This document shows, one piece after another, positions 34,464 to 43,626 of a DNA stretch of 50,267 bases. The notes under the pieces are model-generated. The model worked only from the letters and a program-made list of their open reading frames with translations. It searched no databases and had not been told where the DNA came from. Within the stretch, counting starts at the first letter, position 1, and every line of letters begins with the position of its first letter. Source of the DNA: Chloroflexota bacterium (GTDB taxonomy: Bacteria > Chloroflexota > Anaerolineae > Anaerolineales > Anaerolineaceae); the NCBI GenBank assembly GCA_029561345.1, contig JAKQJC010000015.1, positions 1 to 50,267 of the forward strand, read 5' to 3'. The translations under genes and the position numbers were made by a program.

Positions 34464-37400
34464 ATGTCTCTGCGGTTTCGAACGCTGCTGACAATTGGTG
34501 TGCCAATTCTTTGTCTCATCTTGATCTTCTATTTTTCATCAAATATTTTCATGATGAAAAATTACTCTGACATTGAAGAGGAAGTGGTGATCAAGAATTT
34601 GGGCATTGTTTCTTCCACCCTTGATAATGAAATTGTGGAAATTCAGAGGATAACGGGAGATTGGGGACCCTGGGATCCTACCTATCAGTTTATTCAAGAT
34701 CTCAATCAGGAATACATCGATTCCAATTTGGTTAAAGAAACTTTCATCAATCTGCGGCTGAATTGGGTGATGTTTGTCCTTGGCGGCAAGAAAATCGTTT
34801 ACGAACAGGGGTTTGACCGCGTACGGTTAATCCCACAGGATGTACCCCTATCCTTCAAAGAATTTATTCTGGATCACCCTGCCCTCCTTACCCATGTTAA
34901 TTCGCAGGATGCCCATTCTGGCTTTATTACCCTGGATAACCGGCTCCTTCTTCTTTCCATTTGGCCCATCACCACCAGCAATTTTGAAGCGCCCATTATT
35001 GGTTCCATCATCTTTGTCCGCGAAATTGATGAAGAAGAGTTGAGTGCTCTTGAAAACACGCTGCATACTGATTTTAAGATTCTGTCCTACAACGCGCCCC
35101 TCCCTGATGATTTTTCCACTGCCAAAGCCGCCCTGGCGTCCAAACCTGCTTATATCATGCCTCTGGGCCAGTACACCATGGCGGGGTATATGCTCATCAA
35201 GGATGTGCTGGGCAATCCCGCTTCCATTATCCGGGTTAACCAATCCCGGGATATCTACAACCAGGGCCGGGCATCCATTAATTTCTTCACCTGGGCCATT
35301 ATCATCAGCAGCCTCGGCCTTCTGACCATTTCCATGCTCGCCATGGAATCCTCCGTGTTATCCCGGCTATACCGCCTCGGTCAGCAGGTGGTTAATATTG
35401 CCCGCGTCAAAAATCCAGGGTTGCGGGTATCATTGGCAGGAAATGATGAGCTGGCCTTGCTGACGCAAAATATCAATGAAATGCTCAATGCGCTTGAAAA
35501 AGCGGGCATTACCCTGAAGGAAAAGGAAAACCAGCTCCTATTAACCCAATTTTCCTTTGATAATGCATCCGACAGTCTGTTCTGGGTCAATACCCAGGGC
35601 AAATTCATCTACGCCAATAAGGCAGCCCAAGAGATGACCGGTTATTCACTCGAAGAATTGCAGCAATTATCTGTGTTCGATCTGAACCCGCAATTCAACC
35701 AGGGGGGATGGAACCGGTTCGTTGTGTGGCTGGGAAAACGCCGTTCTGTCACTGTTGAATCCCATATTCTCACCAGGTCAGGAATCAACATACCAGTGGA
35801 AACCACGGGCAATTATCTCGAATACAACGGCACCCTATATATTTTTGCCTCGGTGCGGGATATTTCTGATAAAAAACGCTCCCGCCAGGCTCTCAAAGAA
35901 AGCCAGGAACGCTATGCGCTTGCCCTCAACGGCTCCAATGATGGCATTTGGGACTGGGACCTGCGGGCAAACCAGGTTTATTACTCAGACCGAATGCTCA
36001 ACATATTGGGCGGCAGCCAGCCCGGTCAAAATGCTGAACATCTGTGGATGGATCGGGTTCACCCTGATGACCGGCGTCACTTCACAGAAGCACTGCAAAT
36101 GCATCTCTCTGGCAAAACATCTCATTTTGAAAACGAGCACCGGATCACCTCATCTGATGGGAAATCACACTGGGTGCAGGTACGCGGTTTGGCTCTTCGT
36201 GATCACACTGGACAGGTTTACCGCATGTCGGGTTCTCTGAGCGATATCTCAGCTCGTAAAGAAATTGAACAGCAGTTGCGCCATGATGCCATGCACGATG
36301 TGCTGACGGGCCTGCCAAACCGGCTGTATTTCACCGAGCAAATCCGGCGCGTCCTTGAACATATCCACCGCCATCCCGAACAGCAGTCCAGCATCCTCCT
36401 GCTGGATCTGGACCAGTTCAAATTGGTCAACGACAGCCTGGGACACGCCGCCGGTGATGAACTGCTGCGCCAGGTCTCCAAACGTTTGGTGAGTTGTGTC
36501 CGGCCCGATGATACCATTGCCCGCTTCAGCGGCGACGAATTTGCCATCCTCCTTGAAGGCATTCCAGACCACCGCGATGCCTTCCGGATTGCCTCCCGTA
36601 TCCATGAGGCCTTCTCTCAGCCCTTCATCATTGATGACTGCCCCATTTTCTCTTCAGCCTCCATTGGCATTGTCCTTATTACTGACCAATATACCGGTTA
36701 TGAAGGGGTCATTCGTGATGCTGATATTGCCATGTACCAGGCAAAAGCCTCCGGGCGCGGGGCGATACAGAACTTTGACAGTCAGATGCATGACGCCAGC
36801 CTGCGCCAATTTCAGCTTGAAAGTGACCTGCGCAGGGCCATCGAAAACAAGGAATTTGAACTTTATTACCAACCCATTGTCTCGGCAGCCACCGGAAAAA
36901 TCATCAGCGCGGAAGCCCTGATTCGCTGGAATCACCCGCGGCAGGGGCTTATTTCACCCGGCGAATTTATTCCCCTGGCTGAGTCCAGCGGCTTGATCCT
37001 GCCGATCGGTGAATGGGTGATGGATGCCGCCTGCCGTTTCAGCGCACAAATGAACCAGAACTGGGCTACGCCGATTCCAGTTTCCATCAATGTCTCTGCA
37101 AATCAACTCATTGATGACAGTTTCATTGAAACATTGAAGAGAACCCTTCTGCGTTATAATATCAATCCGGCCTGCCTCTACATCGAAATCACGGAAAGTG
37201 CAGCCATGTTCAACCTTGAAAAGACTGTGGATATCCTCAAAGAAGTCAGTCAAATGGGTATCCACATCGCCATTGACGATTTTGGAAGCAACTATGCATC
37301 CCTGGCCTACCTCAAACAATTCCCGGCGCATATCCTGAAAATTGACCGGTCATTTATTCAGGATATTAACATCAATGACCACGATTTTGCCATTACTGCT

Positions 37401-37622
37401 GCCGTCATTGCCATGGCCCACATCATTGGCCTGAAGGTCATTGCAGAAGGAATTGAAAATCTCGATCAACTCAATCATTTGCGCATTCAACAGTGCGATA
37501 GCATTCAAGGCTACTTTGCCAGCCGCCCCCTCCCCGAAGAGCAATTCCTCAAGCTATTAATGGCGGGCGATCCCTTGCTGCCTCCTATTCATGAACGGCC
37601 CACTCAGGCTGTCATTGATTGA
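34464..37622 (+). CDS. CHASE4-HAMP-PAS-PAS-GGDEF-EAL cyclic-di-GMP enzyme
   Basis: A 1052-residue membrane receptor for c-di-GMP turnover. Two membrane helices (about 7-30 and 272-295) flank an outside CHASE4-type sensor domain (about 45-255). HAMP (about 295-345), two PAS domains (about 355-470 and 478-595), GGDEF (about 605-765) and EAL (about 780-1035) follow. The GGDEF motif is SGDEF (about 688), a variant found in active cyclases. The EAL domain has EALIRW (E817), NVSANQ, EITES, DDFGSNYASL, LKIDRSF and AEGIEN, so its catalytic set is complete. The protein may therefore make and break c-di-GMP, or only break it. Single-gene unit: extended -10 promoter before, strong hairpin after (37633-37673). 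Start ATG follows GAGGAG. Confidence 0.95.
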   Translation: MSLRFRTLLTIGVPILCLILIFYFSSNIFMMKNYSDIEEEVVIKNLGIVSSTLDNEIVEIQRITGDWGPWDPTYQFIQDLNQEYIDSNLVKETFINLRLNWVMFVLGGKKIVYEQGFDRVRLIPQDVPLSFKEFILDHPALLTHVNSQDAHSGFITLDNRLLLLSIWPITTSNFEAPIIGSIIFVREIDEEELSALENTLHTDFKILSYNAPLPDDFSTAKAALASKPAYIMPLGQYTMAGYMLIKDVLGNPASIIRVNQSRDIYNQGRASINFFTWAIIISSLGLLTISMLAMESSVLSRLYRLGQQVVNIARVKNPGLRVSLAGNDELALLTQNINEMLNALEKAGITLKEKENQLLLTQFSFDNASDSLFWVNTQGKFIYANKAAQEMTGYSLEELQQLSVFDLNPQFNQGGWNRFVVWLGKRRSVTVESHILTRSGINIPVETTGNYLEYNGTLYIFASVRDISDKKRSRQALKESQERYALALNGSNDGIWDWDLRANQVYYSDRMLNILGGSQPGQNAEHLWMDRVHPDDRRHFTEALQMHLSGKTSHFENEHRITSSDGKSHWVQVRGLALRDHTGQVYRMSGSLSDISARKEIEQQLRHDAMHDVLTGLPNRLYFTEQIRRVLEHIHRHPEQQSSILLLDLDQFKLVNDSLGHAAGDELLRQVSKRLVSCVRPDDTIARFSGDEFAILLEGIPDHRDAFRIASRIHEAFSQPFIIDDCPIFSSASIGIVLITDQYTGYEGVIRDADIAMYQAKASGRGAIQNFDSQMHDASLRQFQLESDLRRAIENKEFELYYQPIVSAATGKIISAEALIRWNHPRQGLISPGEFIPLAESSGLILPIGEWVMDAACRFSAQMNQNWATPIPVSINVSANQLIDDSFIETLKRTLLRYNINPACLYIEITESAAMFNLEKTVDILKEVSQMGIHIAIDDFGSNYASLAYLKQFPAHILKIDRSFIQDININDHDFAITAAVIAMAHIIGLKVIAEGIENLDQLNHLRIQQCDSIQGYFASRPLPEEQFLKLLMAGDPLLPPIHERPTQAVID

Positions 37623-37632
37623 AAGTCAACCT

Positions 37633-37673
37633 CAAGCACAAGCCGCGGGCAGATTGCCCGCGGCTTGTGCTTG
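37633..37673. terminator. long perfect hairpin between convergent genes
   Basis: Two perfect 19-base arms (37633-37651 and 37655-37673) pair around a GAT loop. It lies between the convergent GGDEF/EAL gene and the secreted helical protein gene, so it can stop both. The T-runs on either side are weak. Confidence 0.75.
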
Positions 37674-37720
37674 ATCTGGTTTGTTTGCCGGTCAAAAACC
37701 GGTCAATATTTGAGCATTGA

Positions 37721-38398
37721 TCAGGGCTGCATAGTAGGTTCCGCCGCCGATTCGGTCGTGACAGGACCCTGACCGCGCATACCGCCCTGGCCCTGTCCAC
37801 CGCCGCGCATACCGCCCCGGCCCTGTCCACCGTCCATCTTCATGCCGTTACCCTGCTGGCATTCGCAGCGGCCCGGCAGCCAGCCTGAGGCCAGCTTGGC
37901 TTCATAGTTTTGTTTCATCAAGTCCGCCTGAGCCTGGGTGATTTCCCCATTGGCCACGGCCTGATCCAGCGCAGCATGATGCGCTTTGGTCACCATCGCC
38001 GTGAAATCGGCTTCAGAGATACCCTTATTCTCAGCAATCTGCCACATTGTCTCGCCCGCATCCAGCTTGGCCTGCAGTTCTTCCGCAGTCAGGCTCAGCT
38101 CAGGAGCAATGGCAGACACCATGTCATCATGCAGGAAACCTTCACCGCGCATGTGAACGGTACCTGTGGCGTCATCATCCCACATATGAACAGTGCCGGT
38201 GTTGTCGTCCCACATATGCACGGTGTCTGTACCCATACGCCCATGCCGGCCGTACATCATGCCGCTGCCCATTGGCGCGCTGACGCCTGCCTGATTTGCC
38301 GGAGGGGTGACCGTCTGAGCGAACACCATCCCTCCCGTCACCGCCGCAACCCCCACGACGATCAGGCCAATCAAACCAACAATAAGTATCTTTTTCAT
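37721..38398 (-). CDS. secreted protein with DUF2680/YckD-like helical domain and Met/Gly-rich tails
   Basis: A 225-residue exported protein: signal peptide or anchor (MKKILIVGLIGLIVVGVAAV, cut near AQT27). A Met/Gly/His stretch follows, with a repeated element TVHMWDDN / TVHMWDDD / TVHMRGEG (about 59-85). A helical domain (about 95-165) has the short LSLTAEELQAKLDAGETMWQ and ITQAQADLMKQ motifs seen in DUF2680/YckD proteins. The Gly/Gln/Arg/Met-rich tail has GQGRGGMRGGGQGQGG. ATG at 38398 has GGAGG. His/Met-rich repeats suggest a metal-responsive or metal-binding role; this is inference. Confidence 0.75.
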   Translation of the reverse strand: MKKILIVGLIGLIVVGVAAVTGGMVFAQTVTPPANQAGVSAPMGSGMMYGRHGRMGTDTVHMWDDNTGTVHMWDDDATGTVHMRGEGFLHDDMVSAIAPELSLTAEELQAKLDAGETMWQIAENKGISEADFTAMVTKAHHAALDQAVANGEITQAQADLMKQNYEAKLASGWLPGRCECQQGNGMKMDGGQGRGGMRGGGQGQGGMRGQGPVTTESAAEPTMQP

Positions 38399-38498
38399 TT
38401 TGTACCTCCATAAAATTTTCTGTTTTGGTCTTACAGCTCAATATTACCAATAGATTATGGAGAAAATATGAAGATGGCTTGAATGTGCTGTGAAGGTT

Positions 38499-40544
38499 TT
38501 ATCCATCCTCACCCGAAAGGATCTGCCCAATTTTCCACGGCGGCACCTGGCTGTCTTCAGCCAGAATGGCGCGCAATTCATAGATTTGATCGCGCAAAGC
38601 TGCCGCCTTCTCGAATTCCAGATCCTTGGCGGCCGCTTTCATCTGGTTCTCCAGTTGGGCAATCACCCGCTGCACCTCAGCTCGCGGCATGGATGGCCTT
38701 TCCTTATCGCCGGCAGCATATTCGCCCCGCCCTTCCGCCACCTCTGTCACCCCCAAACGGTCCGTCAGATCGTGAATGGCTTTAATGATGCCGGCTGGCT
38801 GAATGTTATGCTGGACATTGTATGCTTCCTGCTTGGCGCGCCTACGGTTGGTTTCACCAATGGCCAGTTTCATCGAATCGGTCATCCGGTCAGCATACAT
38901 GATCACATGCCCATGCAGATGGCGGGCAGCCCGCCCCACTGTTTGCGTCAGCGAAGTACCTGAGCGCAGGAAGCCTTCCTTGTCGGCATCCAGAATGGCC
39001 ACCAGCGACACTTCCGGCAGGTCCAGACCTTCGCGCAGCAGGTTAATGCCCACAATCACATCAAAGACGCCCTTGCGCAGGTCGCGCAGCAGGCCAATCC
39101 GTTCCAGGGTTTCCACTTCTGAATGCAGGTAATGCACCTTGATGCCCAGTTCCATCAGGTATTCCGACAGGTCTTCGGCCATGCGTTTGGTCAGCGTGGT
39201 TACCAGAACCCGCTCGCCAGCCTCCACCCGCAGGCGAATCTCCTTGACCAGATCATCCACCTGCCCCAGGGTTGGCCGGACCTCAATTTCCGGGTCCAGC
39301 AGCCCGGTCGGACGGATGATTTGATCCACCACCTGGTCAGCCCGCCCCATTTCGTAAGGACCTGGCGTAGCAGAGGTGTAAATCGTGGTCCCCATATGCG
39401 CCTCAAATTCATCAAATTTTAGCGGACGGTTGTCCATGGCCGAGGGCAGGCGGAAGCCGAAGTCCACCAGCACCTGTTTACGGGCCTGATCGCCGTTGAA
39501 CATGCCGCGAATTTGCGGCACGGTCATGTGCGATTCGTCAATCACCAGCAAATAATCGCTCGGCAGGTAATCAATCAGGGTCCAGGGCGCTGAACCAGGT
39601 GCGCGTTGATCGAGATGCCGGGAATAGTTTTCAATCCCAGAGCAGTAACCCACCTCGCGCAGCATTTCCAGGTCATACATGGTGCGCTGTTCAATGCGCT
39701 GCGCTTCCAACAAACGGTTTTCAGCTTTGAAGCGCGTGATCATGCCGTTCATTTCGGCTTCGATGTTTTCTACAATGGTCTTAAGATTCTCTTCCTGGGT
39801 CACATAATGCTTGGCCGGATACACCGTCACTTCATCTTCCTGGCTGTAAACCTCACCCGTCACCAGGTTCAGGCAGGTAATCTTTTCCACTTCATCGCCA
39901 AAGAAGCTGATACGGTAGGCTTTCTTATCCTCATAAGCCGGGATGATATCCAGGGTTTCACCTTTGACCCGGAAGATGCCCGGCTTCAATTCCATATCAT
40001 TGCGCTGGTACTGGCTCTCAATCAACTGCCGCAACAGGGCGTTCCGGCGGTAGATTTCGCCCTTCTTTAAGGTGATGGTGGCCTTGCCAAATTCCTCGGG
40101 ATTGCCCAGGCCGTAAATGCACGAAACCGAGGCAACAATGATCACATCCCGCCGCGACATCAAAGCCGTGGTGGCTGCCAGACGCAGCCGCTCAATCTCT
40201 TCGTTGATATCGGTTTCTTTCTCAATATAAAGATCTTTCTTGGGGACATAAGCTTCGGGCTGGTAGTAATCGTAATAAGAAACAAAGTATTCCACCGCGT
40301 TTTCCGGGAAGAACTCCTTGAACTCGGCATAAAGCTGCGCCGCCAGAGTCTTGTTGTGCGCCATAATCAAAGCGGGTTTCTGAACCTGCTGGATCACGTT
40401 GGCAATGGTGAAGGTTTTCCCTGTACCGGTAGCCCCCAGCAAAACCTGGTGTTGAAATCCGCTGTTAATGCCCTCCACCAGTTTTTGAATGGCTTCGGGC
40501 TGGTCGCCCGTGGGTTGATAAGGCGCATGTAATTTGAAATCCAT
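38499..40544 (-). CDS. uvrB: excinuclease ABC subunit B (UvrB)
   Basis: UvrB is the damage-verifying helicase-like subunit of nucleotide excision repair, working with UvrA and UvrC. The 681-residue product has Walker A GATGTGKT (37-44), the beta-hairpin region [15 protein letters not shown] (near 93-107), DESH, helicase motif V-VI region ([22 protein letters not shown]), and a C-terminal UVR domain ([20 protein letters not shown]) that binds UvrC. The start is placed at 40544: AAGGGAAC lies upstream, and [15 protein letters not shown] is the conserved beginning. Longer in-frame codons lie inside the preceding kinase gene. It begins one base after that gene's stop codon (TGACATG). Confidence 0.95.
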   Translation of the reverse strand: MDFKLHAPYQPTGDQPEAIQKLVEGINSGFQHQVLLGATGTGKTFTIANVIQQVQKPALIMAHNKTLAAQLYAEFKEFFPENAVEYFVSYYDYYQPEAYVPKKDLYIEKETDINEEIERLRLAATTALMSRRDVIIVASVSCIYGLGNPEEFGKATITLKKGEIYRRNALLRQLIESQYQRNDMELKPGIFRVKGETLDIIPAYEDKKAYRISFFGDEVEKITCLNLVTGEVYSQEDEVTVYPAKHYVTQEENLKTIVENIEAEMNGMITRFKAENRLLEAQRIEQRTMYDLEMLREVGYCSGIENYSRHLDQRAPGSAPWTLIDYLPSDYLLVIDESHMTVPQIRGMFNGDQARKQVLVDFGFRLPSAMDNRPLKFDEFEAHMGTTIYTSATPGPYEMGRADQVVDQIIRPTGLLDPEIEVRPTLGQVDDLVKEIRLRVEAGERVLVTTLTKRMAEDLSEYLMELGIKVHYLHSEVETLERIGLLRDLRKGVFDVIVGINLLREGLDLPEVSLVAILDADKEGFLRSGTSLTQTVGRAARHLHGHVIMYADRMTDSMKLAIGETNRRRAKQEAYNVQHNIQPAGIIKAIHDLTDRLGVTEVAEGRGEYAAGDKERPSMPRAEVQRVIAQLENQMKAAAKDLEFEKAAALRDQIYELRAILAEDSQVPPWKIGQILSGEDG

Positions 40545-40545
40545 G

Positions 40546-41925
40546 TCAGGTTCCCTTTCCACCATTTCCATCTGAAAGAACCGGCAGCCAGAGGGTGAAC
40601 ACCGCGCCGCCTTGCGGATGATTGGCTGCCTCCAGCCGGCCGCCGTGGGCCAGGGCCAGCTGCCGCGCAATGGCCAGGCCCAGACCGCTGCTGCTCTCCT
40701 CGCGTGTGCCGCGGTAAAACCGCTCAAACACCCGCGGCAGATCGTCCGCAGATATCCCCGGGCCGCTGTCATGGACGGTCACCGAAACACCGTGGTCATC
40801 CCGGATAACCGCCATGCTTATTGTACCATCATCCGGTGTGTGGCGAAGGGCATTGCTGAGTAAATTATTGAAAATCTGTTCTATTCTGATGGGATCCATC
40901 AAAACCTCAGGTTCCTCTTCCAGAGAATTCCAGCTAAGGAGAATGTGCCGCGATTCGGCCTGGGAACGAAATGATTCAAGGGTTTTCGCTGCCACATTGC
41001 CAAGACGCCCCGGTGTTTCATCAAGGCGCAGTTCCCCCGCCTCAGCCATGGCCAGAGTGCGTAAATCGTTCACCAGGCGTTCAAGTGTGCGGTTTTGAAC
41101 TTGTAAGGATTGCAAATTCTCCACTGTAAGCGGATATATGCCGTCTTCAAGCGCCTCAAGCTGCGCTCGCTGGACAGCCAGCGGCGTGCGTAATTCATGG
41201 GCAATATCCGCGGTCATGTCGCGCCGGTTGCGTTCAGCACGCTGAAGTGCCTCTGCCATGGAATTGAAGGCATTTCCCAGCTGGGCCAGTTCATCCCCTC
41301 CCTTTACCTGGACCCGTTGGGTCAGGTCGCCCTTGGCCATGGCCGACGCTGCACGGGTCAATTGCTGGATGGGGCGCGCCAGTGTGGTGGCCAATACCAG
41401 GGCCAAAATCAAGCCAAGCACCCCCGCCACAGCGCCAGCCTGCAGAGCTGCTGTGTTTAAGCGGTTGATTAACGGGACCTCGTCACCCGCCTGAAATACC
41501 GGTCCGCCATCAACCAGCAGATAACCGATCACTTTCCCATCTGCATCTTTGAGCTGTTCAGCACTTCCTTTTTCAACCTCGGTCAACTGTCCCTCTGATT
41601 TCATCCGTGTATCACCCACCACACTTCCCTGTGCATCAGCTACACGCATTCGCCGGGAGCTGCCTCCGCCTGCACCCTGCCCATGTCCCCTCCCCTGGCT
41701 GCCATTGCTGATGTACGGCGCCAGCAAGGCATCCACATCTTCCCAGCTCTGGTTTTGTTGGTAGAACGTCTCGAGAGATGCTTTCAAAGCACCCGCATCA
41801 ATCATCTGCCCCTGAAACATATAAGCCCGCACCTCATTCCCGGCGGTCTGCCAGGCAAAGAAAATGACGCTCAATAACGACACCAGAATCACCAGGGCGA
41901 ATGCCAGCAACATGCGAAGTTTCAT
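40546..41925 (-). CDS. membrane sensor histidine kinase co-transcribed with uvrB
   Basis: A 459-residue BaeS/CpxA-type kinase: N-terminal helix (about 4-26), an outside domain (about 30-160) with a Gly/Arg-rich stretch ([15 protein letters not shown]), a second helix (about 165-187), HAMP, then the H box in [14 protein letters not shown] and the ATPase boxes [22 protein letters not shown] and SSGLGLAI. No response regulator gene is adjacent, so the partner is elsewhere. The stop lies one base before uvrB, an arrangement that ties kinase and repair gene expression. ATG at 41925 has GGAGG. Confidence 0.9.
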   Translation of the reverse strand: MKLRMLLAFALVILVSLLSVIFFAWQTAGNEVRAYMFQGQMIDAGALKASLETFYQQNQSWEDVDALLAPYISNGSQGRGHGQGAGGGSSRRMRVADAQGSVVGDTRMKSEGQLTEVEKGSAEQLKDADGKVIGYLLVDGGPVFQAGDEVPLINRLNTAALQAGAVAGVLGLILALVLATTLARPIQQLTRAASAMAKGDLTQRVQVKGGDELAQLGNAFNSMAEALQRAERNRRDMTADIAHELRTPLAVQRAQLEALEDGIYPLTVENLQSLQVQNRTLERLVNDLRTLAMAEAGELRLDETPGRLGNVAAKTLESFRSQAESRHILLSWNSLEEEPEVLMDPIRIEQIFNNLLSNALRHTPDDGTISMAVIRDDHGVSVTVHDSGPGISADDLPRVFERFYRGTREESSSGLGLAIARQLALAHGGRLEAANHPQGGAVFTLWLPVLSDGNGGKGT

Positions 41926-42009
41926 TATGCCTCCAATTATTCTTTATCATAACCCGAATCGCGAGGAACTGAAAGGAGAAAAAACCTCTTGAGAAAATCC
42001 AAAGCCTCC

Positions 42010-42038
42010 TTGCCAGATTAGGTTATCTCCTGTAAAAT
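42010..42038 (+). promoter_or_regulatory. candidate sigma-70 promoter upstream of the gluzincin gene
   Basis: TTGCCA (42010-42015), 17 bases, TAAAAT (42033-42038), with TG before the -10 box region. It is about 110 bases from the chosen ATG. Between it and the ATG I see nothing else. Confidence 0.4.
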
Positions 42039-42151
42039 CATCCTGTTTAACATCGAGGGGGTATCATCCCACCCAAAATCACCCTGATTGACGCACCCGT
42101 TTCCTTTCTGTCCATGCCATCTGGCGGGCAATGGGTTTCATCAAAGGCTCC

Positions 42152-43579
42152 ATGATAAAATTCAATTTCTTCCTCATCGCGGCCCTTTTCCTCAATCTTG
42201 TCAACCCCATCCTCCCCCAAGGAATCATCACTGTCAAAACGGACCGGGTTGAATTTGATCTTCCCCATAAGGTCATTTTTTCCCTTTCCGCTGCCAGCGA
42301 CCAGCCTATTCAAAAAGTGACCCTGCTGTACCGCTCCAATGTTCAGGCATGCCAGGAAAATTGGGCCCGCCAGGAACAGGAAGTTAAAGCTTCCCCATCA
42401 GTGGATCTCTCCTGGACATGGGATCTCAACCGCAGCCAATCTCTCCCATCTGGAGCGGAAATTTCCTGGCAGTGGAAAATTGAGGACGCCACTGGGCAAA
42501 CCCTGCTCACCAGCACTCAAACGATTATGGTGGAAGATACCCACCATGGTTGGAATAAACTGAGCCAGAAAAATGTGACGGTCTATTGGACGGAAGGAAG
42601 TCAGGCTTTTGGTCAGCAAATCCTGGATCTTGCCCTGGCCAGCCTTAACCGCATTGAAACCAAAACCGGCCTTGTGACCGATAAACCTGTGCGCATCACC
42701 GTTTATCCTTCCACCAATGCCCTAAAAGAGGCCATTTTGGGTGAAGCAGATTGGATCGGCGGCGTGGCTTTCCCCGAATATGGTGTCTCCTTGCTGGCCA
42801 TCACCCCTGGCGAGTATTCCTGGTCGCGTGCAGTGATCCCTCATGAACTGGCGCATGTGGTCACCCTGCAATATACAGATTCCTGCATGGGTACCAACAC
42901 CCCGGTCTGGTTTATTGAAGGCCTTGCCGTATTTCTGGAAGGAAGTCAGGACCAGGCCGGCCTTCAATATATGAACAAGGCCCTGAAAGAAAATAAACTG
43001 ACGCCATTAAACCGCCTCAATTCTGTATTCTCCGCTGATTCCCTCGAAGCCCTTATCAATTACACCCAGAGCGGTGATGTCATCCGTTTTATGGTGGATA
43101 GCTTTGGCGTTGAAAAAATGAATGCCATGTTGACCGATCTTCACAACGGTGATATCTTCAGCGATGCGTTGATGAAGAATTATGAACTGGATGTCAATGG
43201 TCTGGATAGTGCGTGGCGGGTTTCGCTGGGGTATGATCCCCTGGAGACATCCGATTCAGAGCCAGCGTCTCAAAACGCAAAACCCACCCGTACGCCCGTG
43301 CCCACCCTCGCCATCTACTCTGCCAATGTCCAGACGGCCACACTCCCCCCTGAAAACACGCCAACACCACTGCCCCCCACCGCCACTCCGGTTCCTCAGC
43401 CGACCGAAACACCCCCACCGGCCGCAGCCCAACCCTCGCCCACTGCTGAAGCGCAAAATACGAAAACGAACCCCCTGCCCTGCGGCGCCGCAGCGATCAT
43501 CCCCATGGCTGGGGCCGCCTTCCTGCTGCGCCGCCAGCGTCCCGGCAAAGCAGCCCCAAAGCCTGACCACATCCAATAA
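42152..43579 (+). CDS. secreted, C-terminally anchored gluzincin metallopeptidase (peptidase MA-like)
   Basis: A 475-residue protein: signal peptide (MIKFNFFLIAALFLNLVN...), beta-rich N-terminal domain (about 30-140), catalytic domain with IPHELAHVVTLQ (H231, E232, H235) and the third ligand E256 in WFIEGLAVFLEG. A Pro/Thr/Gln-rich linker follows (about 365-440), then a hydrophobic segment with RRQRPGK at its end, so a single-pass C-terminal anchor with the peptidase outside. Start at 42152 is chosen because AAAGG lies 4 bases upstream and the signal peptide begins there; an in-frame ATG at 42131 is an alternative. Substrate unknown. It lies 48 bases before the solute-binding lipoprotein gene, likely in the same unit. 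Confidence 0.85.
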   Translation: MIKFNFFLIAALFLNLVNPILPQGIITVKTDRVEFDLPHKVIFSLSAASDQPIQKVTLLYRSNVQACQENWARQEQEVKASPSVDLSWTWDLNRSQSLPSGAEISWQWKIEDATGQTLLTSTQTIMVEDTHHGWNKLSQKNVTVYWTEGSQAFGQQILDLALASLNRIETKTGLVTDKPVRITVYPSTNALKEAILGEADWIGGVAFPEYGVSLLAITPGEYSWSRAVIPHELAHVVTLQYTDSCMGTNTPVWFIEGLAVFLEGSQDQAGLQYMNKALKENKLTPLNRLNSVFSADSLEALINYTQSGDVIRFMVDSFGVEKMNAMLTDLHNGDIFSDALMKNYELDVNGLDSAWRVSLGYDPLETSDSEPASQNAKPTRTPVPTLAIYSANVQTATLPPENTPTPLPPTATPVPQPTETPPPAAAQPSPTAEAQNTKTNPLPCGAAAIIPMAGAAFLLRRQRPGKAAPKPDHIQ

Positions 43580-43626
43580 TTCCTTCATCTAAGAAAGCAA
43601 TCCTGCTCCCCACCGAAAAAGCCGCC

